Shown: positions 44,555 through 55,243, counted from the first letter of the stretch. The stretch is DNA of 62,504 nt from Beijerinckiaceae bacterium (GCA_019745195.1 JAIETL010000013.1:1-62504); one strand, 5' to 3'. The notes: generated from the sequence alone by a model not told the origin. Program-made: numbers and translations.

Positions 44555-45121
44555 ATGCCCCAGCCCTTCCTCCCCCGCCTCGCCGAAACCGTCGGCCGCT
44601 ACCGCGCCGAGGTCGCCTACCGCTACGAACACCTCGCCCTCCTGCGCTGGCAGATCGCGCAGGGGCATGCGCTCGACTCCCGCGACACCTTTCCCGGCCA
44701 TCTCACCACCAGCGCGATCGTGCTCTCGCCGGACCACGGCCAAATCCTGCTGATCGACCATGTCGTGATCGGGCGCTGGCTCCAGCCCGGCGGGCATTGG
44801 GAGCCGGCCGAGAGCTTCCACGCATCGGCGGCGCGCGAGGCCGTCGAGGAGACCGGCGTGCAGGGGCTCACCCTCCACCCCTGGCACAAGGGCGAGGACG
44901 TACCCTTCGCCATCGACAGCCACGACGTGCCCGGCAAGAAGGCCCGTGGCGAGCCGGCCCATATCCATCACGACCTGCAATATCTCTTCCTCGCCGACCC
45001 CGCATTGCCGCTGGTCGCGCAGATCGAGGAGGTCCATGCCGCCGCGTGGAAGCCGGTGGCGGAACTGGCGGAGATCGCGCCGGTCGCGGCAATGCGCCTG
45101 CGCGGCGTTCAGGCCCCATGA
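44555..45121 (+). CDS. NUDIX hydrolase
   Basis: 188 residues. An N-terminal helical part (about 1-40) precedes the Nudix fold. The box 'GGHWEPAESFHASAAREAVEETG' near residue 75 keeps G..E...REXXEETG, although the first half is unusual (HWEPAES for the normal xxExGE). 'AHIHHDLQYLFLADP' follows. Cytoplasmic, Mg-dependent hydrolase of a nucleoside diphosphate derivative; substrate unknown. It is a single gene downstream of the family E repeat. Confidence 0.87.
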   Translation: MPQPFLPRLAETVGRYRAEVAYRYEHLALLRWQIAQGHALDSRDTFPGHLTTSAIVLSPDHGQILLIDHVVIGRWLQPGGHWEPAESFHASAAREAVEETGVQGLTLHPWHKGEDVPFAIDSHDVPGKKARGEPAHIHHDLQYLFLADPALPLVAQIEEVHAAAWKPVAELAEIAPVAAMRLRGVQAP

Positions 45122-45292
45122 CCGCCCTGTCACCACGGTACAACATGGTGTGACATTGCATCTTCGGCCGTTTGGAAGCCGTCGCAGCCGCAGCGCGGAT
45201 CGGGCAGCTTGACGATCGGTTCGATTCCATTTCTTATTGCAACTCGTTCGCAATTGCATAGGTTGGGACGACATCGTGCTGGGGACATCGTC

Positions 45293-46201
45293 ATGCTTCA
45301 TTCGTTTCGCGGCCTGAGCGCCGCTCTGATCGCCGGCTGCGGCCTGTACGCCGCCGCCGCATCCGCCGCCGACCTGCCCTCGCGCAAGGCCGCGCCCGCC
45401 GCTCCGCCGCTCAGCGTCTGCTCCGAAAGCGAAGGTATCCCGACCGACGCCTTCGGCTTCACCACCGGCTCCGACGTGGCCGAAAGAGGCTCGTTCAGCC
45501 CGAGCCTGAGCTATTTCGGCACGTTCGGCATTCGCAGCGGCCGCTTTGCCAGCCATCTCGGCCAGTTGCAGGGCTCCTATGGTCTTGCGCCCTGCCTCGA
45601 GGTCGGCCCCTATCTGCTCGGCGGGTATTCCGACGCGTCGATCGGCGGCTTTGACGTGGATTCGCGCGGCTGGGGCGCGGGCGTCGAGACCAAGTACAAG
45701 ATCCTTGGGCGCGACGTTCACGGCATCGGCCTGACCGTGGTGATCGACCCGAGCGTCAACCGCACCGACCCTTCATTCGGCGGTCCCTTCACCGGCTACA
45801 ACACCGGCTTCCGCATCTTCGCCGACAAGACGCTGGTTCCCGGCAAGCTCTATGCCGCGCTGAACGTCTCGCATGACATGAGCTGGACCGGGCCCTCGCC
45901 CTATGCCCGATCCTCCACCTTCTCGGTCGGCGGCTCGCTGGCTTATCAGGTCGTCGAGGGCGTCTATCTCAGCGGCGAGGTCCGGCATCAGCGCCGCTAC
46001 AACGACCTCGGTTTCGGCAACGAGGCCGGCTTCGCCACCTTTGCAGGGCCTGGCGTCTACTGGCAGGCGACGAAGCAGTTCGCGCTCTCGGCCGCCTACA
46101 ACGTCCAGCTCGCCGGCAAGGCCAAGGGCCAGCCGGGCGACCTCGATCTGGTCAATTTCAGCCAGCATCTGGTGAAGGTGAAGGCGGCGTACAGCTTCTG
46201 A
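45293..46201 (+). CDS. Outer-membrane beta-barrel protein
   Basis: 302 residues from ATG 45293 (GGGGA 7 nt upstream). The signal peptide ends 'AAAASA|ADLPSRKAAP', the same mature start as the Omp at 56829. The rest shows alternating residues of a beta-barrel and ends in Phe ('VKVKAAYSF'), the normal outer-membrane C-terminus. Probably a porin-like or structural barrel; no particular transport role can be stated. A family C repeat follows the stop. Confidence 0.82.
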   Translation: MLHSFRGLSAALIAGCGLYAAAASAADLPSRKAAPAAPPLSVCSESEGIPTDAFGFTTGSDVAERGSFSPSLSYFGTFGIRSGRFASHLGQLQGSYGLAPCLEVGPYLLGGYSDASIGGFDVDSRGWGAGVETKYKILGRDVHGIGLTVVIDPSVNRTDPSFGGPFTGYNTGFRIFADKTLVPGKLYAALNVSHDMSWTGPSPYARSSTFSVGGSLAYQVVEGVYLSGEVRHQRRYNDLGFGNEAGFATFAGPGVYWQATKQFALSAAYNVQLAGKAKGQPGDLDLVNFSQHLVKVKAAYSF

Positions 46202-46207
46202 GCCATC

Positions 46208-46335
46208 TGTCATTCCGGGGCCTTGCGCAGCAAGGAACCCGGAACCCACGACCGGGTGAGCGTGATCGACCGGATCGAAGGGCTCTCCCGGTCGTGGGTT
46301 CCGGGTTCAGGCCTTCGGCTTGCCCCGGAATGACA
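46208..46335. repeat. Palindromic repeat, family C
   Basis: 128 bp: TGTCATTCCGGGGC at the left end pairs with GCCCCGGAATGACA at the right; inner arms GGAACCCACGACCGG / CCGGTCGTGGGTTCC. It lies between the barrel gene and the class III alcohol dehydrogenase. Confidence 0.88.
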
Positions 46336-46469
46336 TGCGTGGGCTGTCGCAAATGTAGCCCGCCGCGCCGCATCCCGCGTTGACAAGCTCGACGCCAGCC
46401 GGCCCTAGATAGGGCTCGGCCGCAGGCGTCTCGCTTCCGGCACCGTGCCGTCAGCGAGGAATTCGGACC

Positions 46470-47582
<1,113 letters not shown>

Positions 47583-47620
47583 GCTGTCTCTTTCTGGCCG
47601 CATCGGCCGGTCATCAAGCA

Positions 47621-47736
47621 CGCCGTCATCCCGGACAAGCGGCGTCAGCCGCGCAGATCCGGGATCCATCATCGGGCATCTCGGCACTCTATGATGGATC
47701 CCGGAGCTCCGCTTCGCTGCGTCCGGGATGACGGCG
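47621..47736. repeat. Dispersed palindromic repeat, family D (copy 2)
   Basis: 116 bp: CGCCGTCATCCCGGAC pairs with GTCCGGGATGACGGCG at the right; inner arms GGGATCCATCAT / ATGATGGATCCC pair as well. Between adhC and fghA. Confidence 0.9.
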
Positions 47737-47772
47737 GAGGGTGCGATGAGCACCGAGTAAAAAGGACACCCG

Positions 47773-48609
47773 ATGGACCTCCTCTCCTCCTCAAAGGCCT
47801 TCGGCGGCTCGCAGCGGGTCTATCGCCACCAGAGCGAGACCTGCGCCTGCCCGATGACCTTCGCGATCTTTCTGCCGCCGCAGAGCGAGGAGCGGCCGGT
47901 TCCGGTTCTGTGGTACCTCTCGGGCCTGACCTGCTCGCACCAGAACGTCATGGACAAGGGCGAATATCGCGCAGCGGCGGCCGCCAACGGCGTCGCCATC
48001 ATCTGCCCCGACACCTCGCCGCGCGGCGAAGGCGTGCCCGACGAGCCGGAGAACTGGCAGTTCGGCTCCGGCGCGGGCTTCTATCTCGACGCGACGCAGG
48101 AGCCTTGGGCGAAAAACTATCGCATGGAGAGCTATATCCGCGACGAGCTGCCGTCGCTCGTCTCGGAGCACTTCCCGCTCGACATGGGCCGGCAGGGCAT
48201 CTTTGGCCATTCCATGGGCGGCCATGGCGCGATCACACTCGCGCTGAAGAACCCGCAGCGTTATGGCTCTGTTTCCGCCTTCGCGCCGATCAGCCAGCCT
48301 TCGACCGCCGGCTGGTCTCGGCCCGCGCTGGAAAAATACCTCGGCCCGGATGAGGCGGCCTGGCGCGCTTACGACTCGACGCTGCTGATCGCCGACGGCC
48401 ATCGCGTTCCCGATCTGCTGATCGACCAGGGCACGGCCGACGGCTTTCTGGAGGAGGGCCTGCGCCCGCAACTGCTGGAGATCGCCTGCGCCACGGCCGG
48501 CATCCCGCTGACGCTGACGATGCGAGAAGGCTACGACCACTCCTATAACTTCGTCTCGACCTTCATGGCCCAGCACATCGCCTGGCATGCGGAGAAGCTG
48601 AAGGCCTGA
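47773..48609 (+). CDS. fghA: S-formylglutathione hydrolase
   Basis: 278 residues. The nucleophile Ser is in 'GIFGHSMGGHGA' near residue 148; Asp and His are in 'DQGTADGFLEEG' and 'EGYDHSYNFVSTF' near the end; 'SGLTCSHQN' near 55 is a family hallmark. It hydrolyses S-formylglutathione to formate and glutathione. Formate could then enter the folate pool through the fhs gene at 53301. Start: ATG 47773, with AAAAGGA 6-7 nt upstream. Confidence 0.96.
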   Translation: MDLLSSSKAFGGSQRVYRHQSETCACPMTFAIFLPPQSEERPVPVLWYLSGLTCSHQNVMDKGEYRAAAAANGVAIICPDTSPRGEGVPDEPENWQFGSGAGFYLDATQEPWAKNYRMESYIRDELPSLVSEHFPLDMGRQGIFGHSMGGHGAITLALKNPQRYGSVSAFAPISQPSTAGWSRPALEKYLGPDEAAWRAYDSTLLIADGHRVPDLLIDQGTADGFLEEGLRPQLLEIACATAGIPLTLTMREGYDHSYNFVSTFMAQHIAWHAEKLKA

Positions 48610-48703
48610 ATCTTTTTTCCGGCGCATGTCGAAATCGCGCGGGACTGGACGTCATCATGGCAGCCGGGGGATGGTTCTCCGGCATCCATGACGAGGCCAA
48701 GCC

Positions 48704-49072
48704 ATGCAGTACATGCTGATCTTCCGCGAGAACGCGACCGAGTTCGACCTGCGCGACGACCCCGAGAAGGCTCCGGCCTATTGGGGCTCCTGGATGGCCT
48801 ATATCGGCGCGCTCAACCAGGCCGGCGTCGTCGTCAGCGGCAACGGCCTGCAGCCGCCGTCGACCGCGACCATGGTGCGCATCCGCGACGGGAAGCGCCA
48901 GGTCCAGGACGGCCCCTATGCCGACACCAAGGAGCAACTCGGCGGCTATTTCATCATCGAGGTGCCGGGGCTCGACGAGGCGCTGGACTGGGCGGCGCGC
49001 AGCCCGTCTGCCGCCTATGGCTCGACCGAGGTCCGCCCGGTGCTGCCACCTCCGCCGCAAGCACAGGCCTGA
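48704..49072 (+). CDS. YciI/DGPF-domain protein
   Basis: 122 residues. 'MQYMLIFRENATEF' at the start and 'QVQDGPYADTKEQLGGYFIIEVPGLDEALDWA' (DGPYADTKEQLGG) are diagnostic of the DGPF branch of YCII-related proteins. They are small dimeric ferredoxin-like barrels of unknown chemistry that almost always accompany ECF42 sigma factors. Its stop overlaps the sigma gene start by one base (TGATG), so the two are coupled. Confidence 0.9.
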   Translation: MQYMLIFRENATEFDLRDDPEKAPAYWGSWMAYIGALNQAGVVVSGNGLQPPSTATMVRIRDGKRQVQDGPYADTKEQLGGYFIIEVPGLDEALDWAARSPSAAYGSTEVRPVLPPPPQAQA

Positions 49073-50319
49073 TGGCGTCGACGGCCGGCCATGACAGGGA
49101 AGCGCGCATGGCGGCCGAACTTGCCGCCCGCGCCTCCTATGGCCGGCTGGTCGCGTTGCTGGCGCGGCAATGGCGCGATCTGGCGGCCGCGGAGGACGCG
49201 CTCGCCGACGCGTTCCGCGCCGCGCTGGAACATTGGCCGACCTCCGGCGTGCCGGCGCGGCCGGAGGCCTGGCTGCTGACCACGGCGCGGCGCGTCCTGA
49301 TCGACCGCGCGCGGGCGCAGACCGTCCGCGCCGACGCCGGGCCGACGCTCGCCCTTCTGACGGACCAGTTCGCCATGGCGGAACCCGCGCTTTTTCCCGA
49401 TGATCGGCTGAAGCTGCTCTTCGTCTGCGCCCATCCCGCGATCGACGCGTCGGCGCGGACGCCGCTGATGCTGCAGACGGTGCTGGGGCTCGATGCTGCC
49501 CGCATCGCGGCCGCCTTCCTGACCTCGGCGGCGGCGCTGGGTCAGCGGCTGGTCCGTGCCAAGGCGAAGATCCGCGACGCCGGGATTGCCTTCGCCGTGC
49601 CTGAGCAGAGCGAACTCGCGCCGCGCCTCGATGCCGTGCTGCAGGCGGTATACGTCGCCTATGGCAGCGGCTGGGAGGATGTCGCGGGTGCAGACCCGAA
49701 GCGTCGCGGCCTCGCGGAGGAGGCGATCTGGCTCGGCCGCCTGATCGCAGGCCTGCTGCCGCGCGAACCCGAAGCACATGGCCTGCTGGCGCTGATGCTG
49801 CATTGCGAGGCGCGACGCGCGGCGAGGCGCGACGCAGCGGGCGCGTTCGTACCCCTCGCCGAACAGGATGTGGCGCTTTGGTCGCGTGCGATGATCGGGC
49901 AGGCCGAAACCGCGCTCGGCGAGGCCGCGAAGCTCGGCCGCATCGGCCCTTTCCAGCTCGAGGCCGCGATCCAGTCGGTCCATGCCGCGCGCGCCGTGTC
50001 GGGCCGCACCGACTGGCAGGCGCTGGCGCAACTGCACGAAGGGCTGGCTCGACTCGCTCCGACGACAGGCGTGCTGGTCAGCCGCGCCGCGGCCTTCGCA
50101 GAGGCCTTCGGGCCGGAGCGCGGGCTCGCGCTGCTGACGGAGCTGCCCGAGGCGGAGATCGCGTCCTATCAGCCGTTCTGGGCGTTGAGAGCACATCTGA
50201 TGCAGCGGCTTGGCCTGGAGGCCGAGGCCCGCCTAGCGTTCGACCGCGCGATCGGGCTGGCCGACGACCCGGCGGTACGGGCCTTTCTGGCGCGGCGACG
50301 CGACGCTTCCGTCGGTTGA
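49072..50319 (+). CDS. ECF RNA polymerase sigma factor (ECF42/SigJ-like, long C-terminal extension)
   Basis: 415 residues from ATG 49072. Sigma region 2 is at about 20-90 ('YGRLVALLARQWRDLAAAEDALADAF', 'PEAWLLTTARRVLIDRARA'), region 4 at about 125-185 ('LKLLFVCAHPAIDASARTPLMLQTVLGLDAARIAAAFLTS', in pieces). The remaining 220 residues are the TPR-like C-terminal domain found only in ECF42-type factors. It needs no anti-sigma gene nearby; activation is thought to be through the extension. A DGPF protein lies immediately before. The promoters it recognises are not seen here. Confidence 0.9.
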   Translation: MASTAGHDREARMAAELAARASYGRLVALLARQWRDLAAAEDALADAFRAALEHWPTSGVPARPEAWLLTTARRVLIDRARAQTVRADAGPTLALLTDQFAMAEPALFPDDRLKLLFVCAHPAIDASARTPLMLQTVLGLDAARIAAAFLTSAAALGQRLVRAKAKIRDAGIAFAVPEQSELAPRLDAVLQAVYVAYGSGWEDVAGADPKRRGLAEEAIWLGRLIAGLLPREPEAHGLLALMLHCEARRAARRDAAGAFVPLAEQDVALWSRAMIGQAETALGEAAKLGRIGPFQLEAAIQSVHAARAVSGRTDWQALAQLHEGLARLAPTTGVLVSRAAAFAEAFGPERGLALLTELPEAEIASYQPFWALRAHLMQRLGLEAEARLAFDRAIGLADDPAVRAFLARRRDASVG

Positions 50320-50373
50320 TATCCGCAGGCGCGAGGCGCGATAGTCGCGCGGTCTCGCAACGGATGTCGCGCC

Positions 50374-50772
50374 ATGTCCTCGCCGACCGACCCGATCACC
50401 GACCGTTCGCTTTTCACCCGCATGTCGCAGGCCACCGCGCGCTGGGACGGCAAGCCGCAGACCTTCTTCATGGCGGTCGCGATCATCGTGGTCTGGGCCC
50501 TGTCAGGGCCGTTCTTCGGCTTCGGCGACACATGGCAGTTGGTGATCAATACCTCGACCACCATCGTCACCTTCCTGATGGTCTTCATCATCCAGAACAG
50601 CCAGAACCGCGACACCGCCGCGATGCAGATCAAGCTCGACGAGCTTCTCGCCAAGGTCGAGGGCGCGCGCGAGGAACTGATGGATCTGGAAGAGCTCGAC
50701 GAGGACAAGATCGAGGCGATCCGCGCCGAGTTCGAGGCCCGCGCCCGCAAGGCGCGCGATGGCCGCCCCTGA
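50374..50772 (+). CDS. Low-affinity iron permease family protein
   Basis: 132 residues. Two hydrophobic segments, about 32-50 and 58-78 ('FFMAVAIIVVWALSGPFFGF', 'LVINTSTTIVTFLMVFIIQNSQNRDTAAMQIKLDELL'; in pieces), and a charged coiled-coil tail rich in Glu and Lys to the end. The 'IIQNSQNRDTAAMQIKLDEL' run is typical of this family, named after yeast Fet4 homology but of unproved transport function in bacteria. It starts 54 bp after the sigma factor gene and may share its transcript. It converges on an SDR with a 4-bp gap. Confidence 0.85.
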   Translation: MSSPTDPITDRSLFTRMSQATARWDGKPQTFFMAVAIIVVWALSGPFFGFGDTWQLVINTSTTIVTFLMVFIIQNSQNRDTAAMQIKLDELLAKVEGAREELMDLEELDEDKIEAIRAEFEARARKARDGRP

Positions 50773-50776
50773 GCGC

Positions 50777-51544
50777 TCAGACCACCGCCGTCATCCCGCC
50801 ATCGACCATCAGCAGATGGCCGTTGACGTAATCCGACGCGGCCGAGGACAGGAAGATCGCGGCGCCGACGAGTTCCTTCGTCTCGCCCCAGCGCCCGGCG
50901 GGCGTGCGGCTCGCGACCCAGGCGGTGAAGGCCTCGTCCGCCAGCAGCGCCTTGTTGATCTCGGTCGCGAAATAGCCGGGGCCGATCGCGTTGATCTGGA
51001 TGTTGTGCTTGCCGAGTTCGGCGGCGAGCCCGCGCGTCATCAGCTTCACCGCGCCCTTGCTCGCGGTATAGGGCACGATGGTCGACCGGCCGAGCTCGCT
51101 CATCACCGAGCCGATATTGACGACCTTGCCGCGCTTGCGCGGGACCATGCGCCTCGTCACCGCCTGCGTGACGTAGAACACCGAATGCAGGTTCGTCGCC
51201 ATCACCTGATGCCAGTCTTCGGCCGGGAACTCGGTGAAGGCCCCGCGCTTCTGCATGCCGGCATTGTTGACCAGGATGTCGATCGGCCCGGCCTCGGCTT
51301 CCACCGCCGCCACGCCGGCCTCGACGGCCGCCTGATCGGTGACGTCGAAGGCCGCGATCGAGACCTTGCGGCCTGCCGCCGCGATCTCTTTTTGCGCCGC
51401 TTCCAGCTTGCCCCTGTCGCGCCCGTTCAGCACGACATGCGCCCCGGCCTCCGAAAGCCCTTCGGCGATGGCGAGCCCGATGCCCTGCCCTGAACCCGTG
51501 ACCAGTGCGACCTTGTCTTGGACGCTGAACAGGGAAAGCGACAT
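50777..51544 (-). CDS. SDR oxidoreductase, gluconate 5-dehydrogenase-like
   Basis: 255 residues. 'LVTGSGQGIGLAIA' near residue 15, 'LVNNAGMQKRGAFTEFP' near 88, catalytic Ser in 'NIGSVMSELGR', Tyr/Lys in 'YTASKGAVKL' near 155, 'AIGPGYFATEIN' near 187. The combination of 'NNAGMQ.RG...FP..DW..V...NLHSVF' and 'GPGYFATE' suits gluconate 5-dehydrogenase (IdnO/Gno). It would reduce 5-ketogluconate to gluconate, and the gene at 51820, divergent to it across a family B repeat, makes that substrate from idonate. Confidence 0.85.
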   Translation of the reverse strand: MSLSLFSVQDKVALVTGSGQGIGLAIAEGLSEAGAHVVLNGRDRGKLEAAQKEIAAAGRKVSIAAFDVTDQAAVEAGVAAVEAEAGPIDILVNNAGMQKRGAFTEFPAEDWHQVMATNLHSVFYVTQAVTRRMVPRKRGKVVNIGSVMSELGRSTIVPYTASKGAVKLMTRGLAAELGKHNIQINAIGPGYFATEINKALLADEAFTAWVASRTPAGRWGETKELVGAAIFLSSAASDYVNGHLLMVDGGMTAVV

Positions 51545-51659
51545 CGGCGTATCCTCGTTTTTGTCAGGCCGGGCAGTTTGGGTTTGCCCCGGCAGGGTCG
51601 GTTTCGCTAAGCATCATTCAAACGATTAGACAACTGAGCGAAAGCCGTCGCAACTCAAC

Positions 51660-51780
51660 TCAGTCTTCATCCTGAGGAGCCGCCTAAGCGGCGTCTCGAA
51701 GGATGCTCCAGATGGCTCCGGTGCAAGCTGGAGCATCCTTCGAGACGCGGGCTTCGCCCGCTCCTCAGGATGAGGGCTGA
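51660..51780. repeat. Dispersed palindromic repeat, family B (copy 2)
   Basis: About 120 bp: TCATCCTGAGGAGC pairs with GCTCCTCAGGATGA, and CGTCTCGAAGGATGCTCCAG pairs with CTGGAGCATCCTTCGAGACG. It occupies most of the region between the divergent SDR and idonate dehydrogenase genes, where promoters must also lie. Confidence 0.92.
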
Positions 51781-51819
51781 GGGATACCAATCGGCGTCAA
51801 GCTGTAAGGAAACACCGCC

Positions 51820-52857
51820 ATGCGCGCCGTCGTCATCCATGCCGAGAAGGACCTGCGCGTCGAGGAAACGAGCGCGCCCGAGCTCGGCCCGCTCGATGTC
51901 CGCGTCCGGATCGAGGCCGGCGGCATCTGCGGCTCCGACTTGCATTACTACCTCCACGGCGGCTTCGGCACGATCCGTGTCCGCGAACCTATGATTCTGG
52001 GCCATGAGATCGCGGGCATGGTCGAGGCCGTCGGCGCGGAGGTCTCGCGGGTCAGGCCGGGAGACCGCGTCGCTGTCAATCCGAGCCGCTCCTGCGGGCG
52101 CTGCCGCTATTGCCAGTCCGGCCAGCAGCAGCACTGCACCGACATGCTGTTCTACGGCTCGGCCATGCGCTTCCCCCATGTCCAGGGCGGGTTTCGCGAC
52201 ATCCTCGTCGTCGAGCAGCGTCAGGCGGTGAAGGTCGCCGGCGGCGTGAGCGCCGCTATGGCGGCATTCGCCGAGCCGCTCTCGGTCTGCCTGCACGCCG
52301 CCAAGCGCGCCGGGCCGCTGCTGGGCAAGCGCGTGCTGGTGACGGGGTCCGGCCCGATCGGCATTCTGGCCATGGTTGCGGCGAAGGCCGCGGGCGCGGC
52401 CGAGATCGTCGCGACCGACGTCGTCGACGGACCGCTGCCGACAGCGCTGCAAATGGGCGCGAGCGCCGCGATCAACGTGATGGCGCAGCCGGACCGGCTG
52501 AAGGCCGATTACGGCGCGGAAAAAGGCGCTTTCGACGTGATGTTCGAAGCCTCGGGCAACCAGCATGCCCTGACCGGCGCGTTCGATGTCGTGCGACCGG
52601 GCGGCGTGATCGTGCAGATCGGCGTCGGCGGCCAGTTTACGCTGCCGATGAACGTGCTCGTCGCCAAGGAGTTCGACCTGCGCGGCTCCTTCCGCTTCCA
52701 TGAGGAGTTCGACTGGGCGGTGGCGATGATCGGCTCCGGGAGCATCGACCTGTCGCCGCTGCTGACGGCGAGCATCCCGGTCGAGCGCGCGGTCGAGGCG
52801 TTCGACCTGGCTGCAGATAAGAGCAAGGCGATGAAGGTGCAGTTGGCGTTCGGGTGA
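51820..52857 (+). CDS. idnD: L-idonate 5-dehydrogenase-like zinc alcohol dehydrogenase
   Basis: 345 residues. Catalytic zinc ligands: Cys in 'GICGSDLHYY', His-Glu in 'LGHEIAGMV'; structural zinc: 'SCGRCRYCQSGQQQHC'. The NAD(P) site is 'LVTGSGPIGILAMVAAKAAG'. 'GSDLHYYLHGGFGTIRVREPMILGHE' (HYYxHG.G.) is the idonate 5-dehydrogenase form. It oxidises L-idonate to 5-ketogluconate. The divergent SDR is the logical partner. A transporter and kinase for the pathway are not in the window. Confidence 0.9.
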   Translation: MRAVVIHAEKDLRVEETSAPELGPLDVRVRIEAGGICGSDLHYYLHGGFGTIRVREPMILGHEIAGMVEAVGAEVSRVRPGDRVAVNPSRSCGRCRYCQSGQQQHCTDMLFYGSAMRFPHVQGGFRDILVVEQRQAVKVAGGVSAAMAAFAEPLSVCLHAAKRAGPLLGKRVLVTGSGPIGILAMVAAKAAGAAEIVATDVVDGPLPTALQMGASAAINVMAQPDRLKADYGAEKGAFDVMFEASGNQHALTGAFDVVRPGGVIVQIGVGGQFTLPMNVLVAKEFDLRGSFRFHEEFDWAVAMIGSGSIDLSPLLTASIPVERAVEAFDLAADKSKAMKVQLAFG

Positions 52858-52872
52858 ACGCGGCGGCAGGCG

Positions 52873-53280
52873 CTATTGGGCCTTTATCTCGACATGCCAC
52901 CATTTCGGCCGCCCGGCTCGATAGGAATGCGAGGCCGGCGTCAGCTCTTTGCGACCGCTTGAGTCGAAAGCGCCAACGAGCAGTGCGACGATGGGGGCGT
53001 CATCGATTGCGCCGATCGAGCTGCCACAGCTCGGGCAGAATGCGCGGCTCGAAAATTCCGAAGAACGATAGGTAGCCGGCATGCCACCAAGGCCAGTCCA
53101 CGTCACCGCCTCTTTCGGAAACTCGACCCAGGCAGCCGTCAGCGCTCCCGTATGGCGTTGACACATCTTGCAAGAGCAGGTGTGCGGCTTTCCCGGGCTC
53201 CCTATAGCCTCGAAGCGGATGGCGCCGCACAAACACCCTCCTGAAAAGCGCCGGCGCGAAGCGCTATTGACCTTAGCCAT
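52873..53280 (-). CDS. GFA family protein (CENP-V/GFA domain)
   Basis: 135 residues from ATG 53280 (AAGGA 3-4 nt upstream). Zinc-binding Cys motifs: 'SGGCLCGAIRFEA', 'HTCSCKMCQRHTG' and 'AFCPSCGSSIG'. The family is named after glutathione-dependent formaldehyde-activating enzyme, but most members have unknown substrates. Formaldehyde genes are 5 kb away, which could be coincidence. It lies 20 bp downstream of fhs on the same strand (fhs stop 53301) and may be in its operon. Confidence 0.88.
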   Translation of the reverse strand: MAKVNSASRRRFSGGCLCGAIRFEAIGSPGKPHTCSCKMCQRHTGALTAAWVEFPKEAVTWTGLGGMPATYRSSEFSSRAFCPSCGSSIGAIDDAPIVALLVGAFDSSGRKELTPASHSYRAGRPKWWHVEIKAQ

Positions 53281-53300
53281 TGTCCTTTCTCCCCAGCGAC

Positions 53301-54974
53301 TCAGAACAACCCCTCGATCCGCCCCTGCGCATCGATATGGATCCGCTCCGCCGCCGGCTCGCGTGGCAGGCCTGGCATCGTCATGATGTCCCCGCAGATC
53401 GCCACGACGAAGCCCGCGCCGGCCGAGAGCCGCAGCTCCCGCACATTGACCGTATGGCCCGAGGGCGCGCCGCGCAGCGTCGGGTCGGCCGAAAACGAGT
53501 ACTGCGTCTTCGCGACGCAGATCGGCAGGCCGCCATAGCCGGCGGCCTCCAGTTCGGCGAAACGGGCGCTGACCTTGGCGTCCGCCGCGATGCCGGCCGC
53601 GCCATAGATCTCGCGCGCGATCGTGCCGAGTTTTTCGCGCAACGGCATCGTGTCCGGGTAGAGCGGCGCGAAATCGGCCTCCCCGCCCTCGGCCAGCGCC
53701 ACGACCTTGTGGGCGAGTTCCTCGGTGCCGGCCGAACCCTCCGCCCAGTGCCGGCAAATCACCGCCTCGACGCCGAGATGGTTGCGGCAGAAGCTCATAA
53801 TCAGCGCATGCTCGGCGGCGGTGTCGCTGGTGAAGTTGTTGATCGCCACGATCGGCGGCACGCCGAACTTGCGGATGTTCTCGACATGGCGGGCGAGGTT
53901 GGCGAGGCCCGCCTCCAAAGCCTGCAGGTTCTCGGCACCCAGCGCGTCCTTGGCGACGCCGCCATGCATCTTGAGCGCCCGCACCGTGGCGACGATGACG
54001 GCGGCCGCCGGCTTCAAACCAGCCTTACGGCACTTGATGTCGAAGAACTTTTCCGCCCCGAGATCGGCTCCGAAGCCGGCTTCGGTGACGACATAGTCGG
54101 CGAGCTTGAGCGCCGCCTTCGTGGCGATCACCGAATTGCAGCCATGGGCGATGTTGGCGAAGGGCCCGCCATGGACGAAGGCCGGCGTGCCCTCCAGCGT
54201 CTGCACGAGGTTGGGCATCACCGCATCCTTGAGCAGCACGCTCATCGCGCCCGTCGCCTTCAGGTCGGCGGCGGTGACGGGAGTCTTGTCACGGGTTCGT
54301 CCGACGACGATCTTGCCCAGTCGCGCCTCCAGATCGGCGAGGTGCGTCGCCAGGCAGAAGATCGCCATCACCTCGGAGGCAACTGTGATGTCGAAGCCGT
54401 CCTCGCGCGGAAAGCCGTTGCTCGCCCCGCCGAGCGACGAGACCGTCGCGCGCAGCGCCCGGTCGTTCATGTCCATCACGCGCCGCCAGGCGATGTGGCG
54501 TGTGTCGAGCCCGAGCGCATTGCCCCAGTAGACATGGTTGTCGATGAGCGCCGCCAGCAGGTTGTGCGCCGAGGTGATGGCGTGGAAATCGCCGGTGAAA
54601 TGCAGGTTGATCTGCTCCATCGGCACGATCTGCGCGTAGCCGCCGCCGGCCGCGCCGCCCTTGACGCCGAAGCAGGGCCCCAGCGATGGTTCGCGCAAGG
54701 CGATCATGGTGCGCTTGCCGATGCGGGACAGCCCGTCGCCGAGGCCGACCGTTGTGGTGGTCTTGCCCTCGCCGGCCGGCGTCGGGTTGATCGCGGTGAC
54801 CAGGATCAGCCGCCCGTCGGGCTTCTCCGCAAAGCCGGGCATCGCCATGGTGTCGACCTTGGCGATGTGCTTGCCATAGGGATTGAGAGCGTCCTGCGCG
54901 ATGCCGGCCTTCTCGGCGATGGCGGCGATCGGCTGAAGCGTCGCGGCGCGCGCGATCTCGATATCGGTCGGCAT
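53301..54974 (-). CDS. fhs: Formate-tetrahydrofolate ligase
   Basis: 557 residues from ATG 54974. The ATP site '[21 protein letters not shown]' is near residue 60, '[22 protein letters not shown]' near 95, '[15 protein letters not shown]' near 120, and '[19 protein letters not shown]' near 300. It makes 10-formyl-THF from formate and ATP. With adhC and fghA it can carry formaldehyde carbon into biosynthesis. The frame is open a little further upstream but without family similarity; GGACAGGA precedes this ATG. About 270 bp separate it from the divergent kinase. Confidence 0.97.
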   Translation of the reverse strand: MPTDIEIARAATLQPIAAIAEKAGIAQDALNPYGKHIAKVDTMAMPGFAEKPDGRLILVTAINPTPAGEGKTTTTVGLGDGLSRIGKRTMIALREPSLGPCFGVKGGAAGGGYAQIVPMEQINLHFTGDFHAITSAHNLLAALIDNHVYWGNALGLDTRHIAWRRVMDMNDRALRATVSSLGGASNGFPREDGFDITVASEVMAIFCLATHLADLEARLGKIVVGRTRDKTPVTAADLKATGAMSVLLKDAVMPNLVQTLEGTPAFVHGGPFANIAHGCNSVIATKAALKLADYVVTEAGFGADLGAEKFFDIKCRKAGLKPAAAVIVATVRALKMHGGVAKDALGAENLQALEAGLANLARHVENIRKFGVPPIVAINNFTSDTAAEHALIMSFCRNHLGVEAVICRHWAEGSAGTEELAHKVVALAEGGEADFAPLYPDTMPLREKLGTIAREIYGAAGIAADAKVSARFAELEAAGYGGLPICVAKTQYSFSADPTLRGAPSGHTVNVRELRLSAGAGFVVAICGDIMTMPGLPREPAAERIHIDAQGRIEGLF

Positions 54975-55243
54975 TCCTGTCCCTCGGCAACGCCTTTCGC
55001 CGGGACGGCAGGCGCGGATTCGTTCCCGCGACATTGCCGCGAAATGTGGGCCGCTGCCAGATGCTTTCCAGGCGAAGGGCTAACATCCGGAATGTCTTTT
55101 GATCGGTCGGACGAGCCGCGCGGCTGCTATGCAGGCGAGAACGGCGGTCCACGGCTTGCGAAAGCCCTCGCATTTTGCCACGGACCATCTCGCTGGCCAG
55201 CCATTGCGAGGCCGGACCATAACGGGCGCGGGGGATAGCGGCC

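Noticed and set aside
53280..55238. 652-codon plus-strand open frame opposite fhs
   Set aside because: Shadow frame; formate-THF ligase on the minus strand accounts for the region.
54975..55243. Folate-type riboswitch before fhs
   Set aside because: I could not pick out the conserved core of a THF or ZTP riboswitch by eye; would need a covariance-model search.
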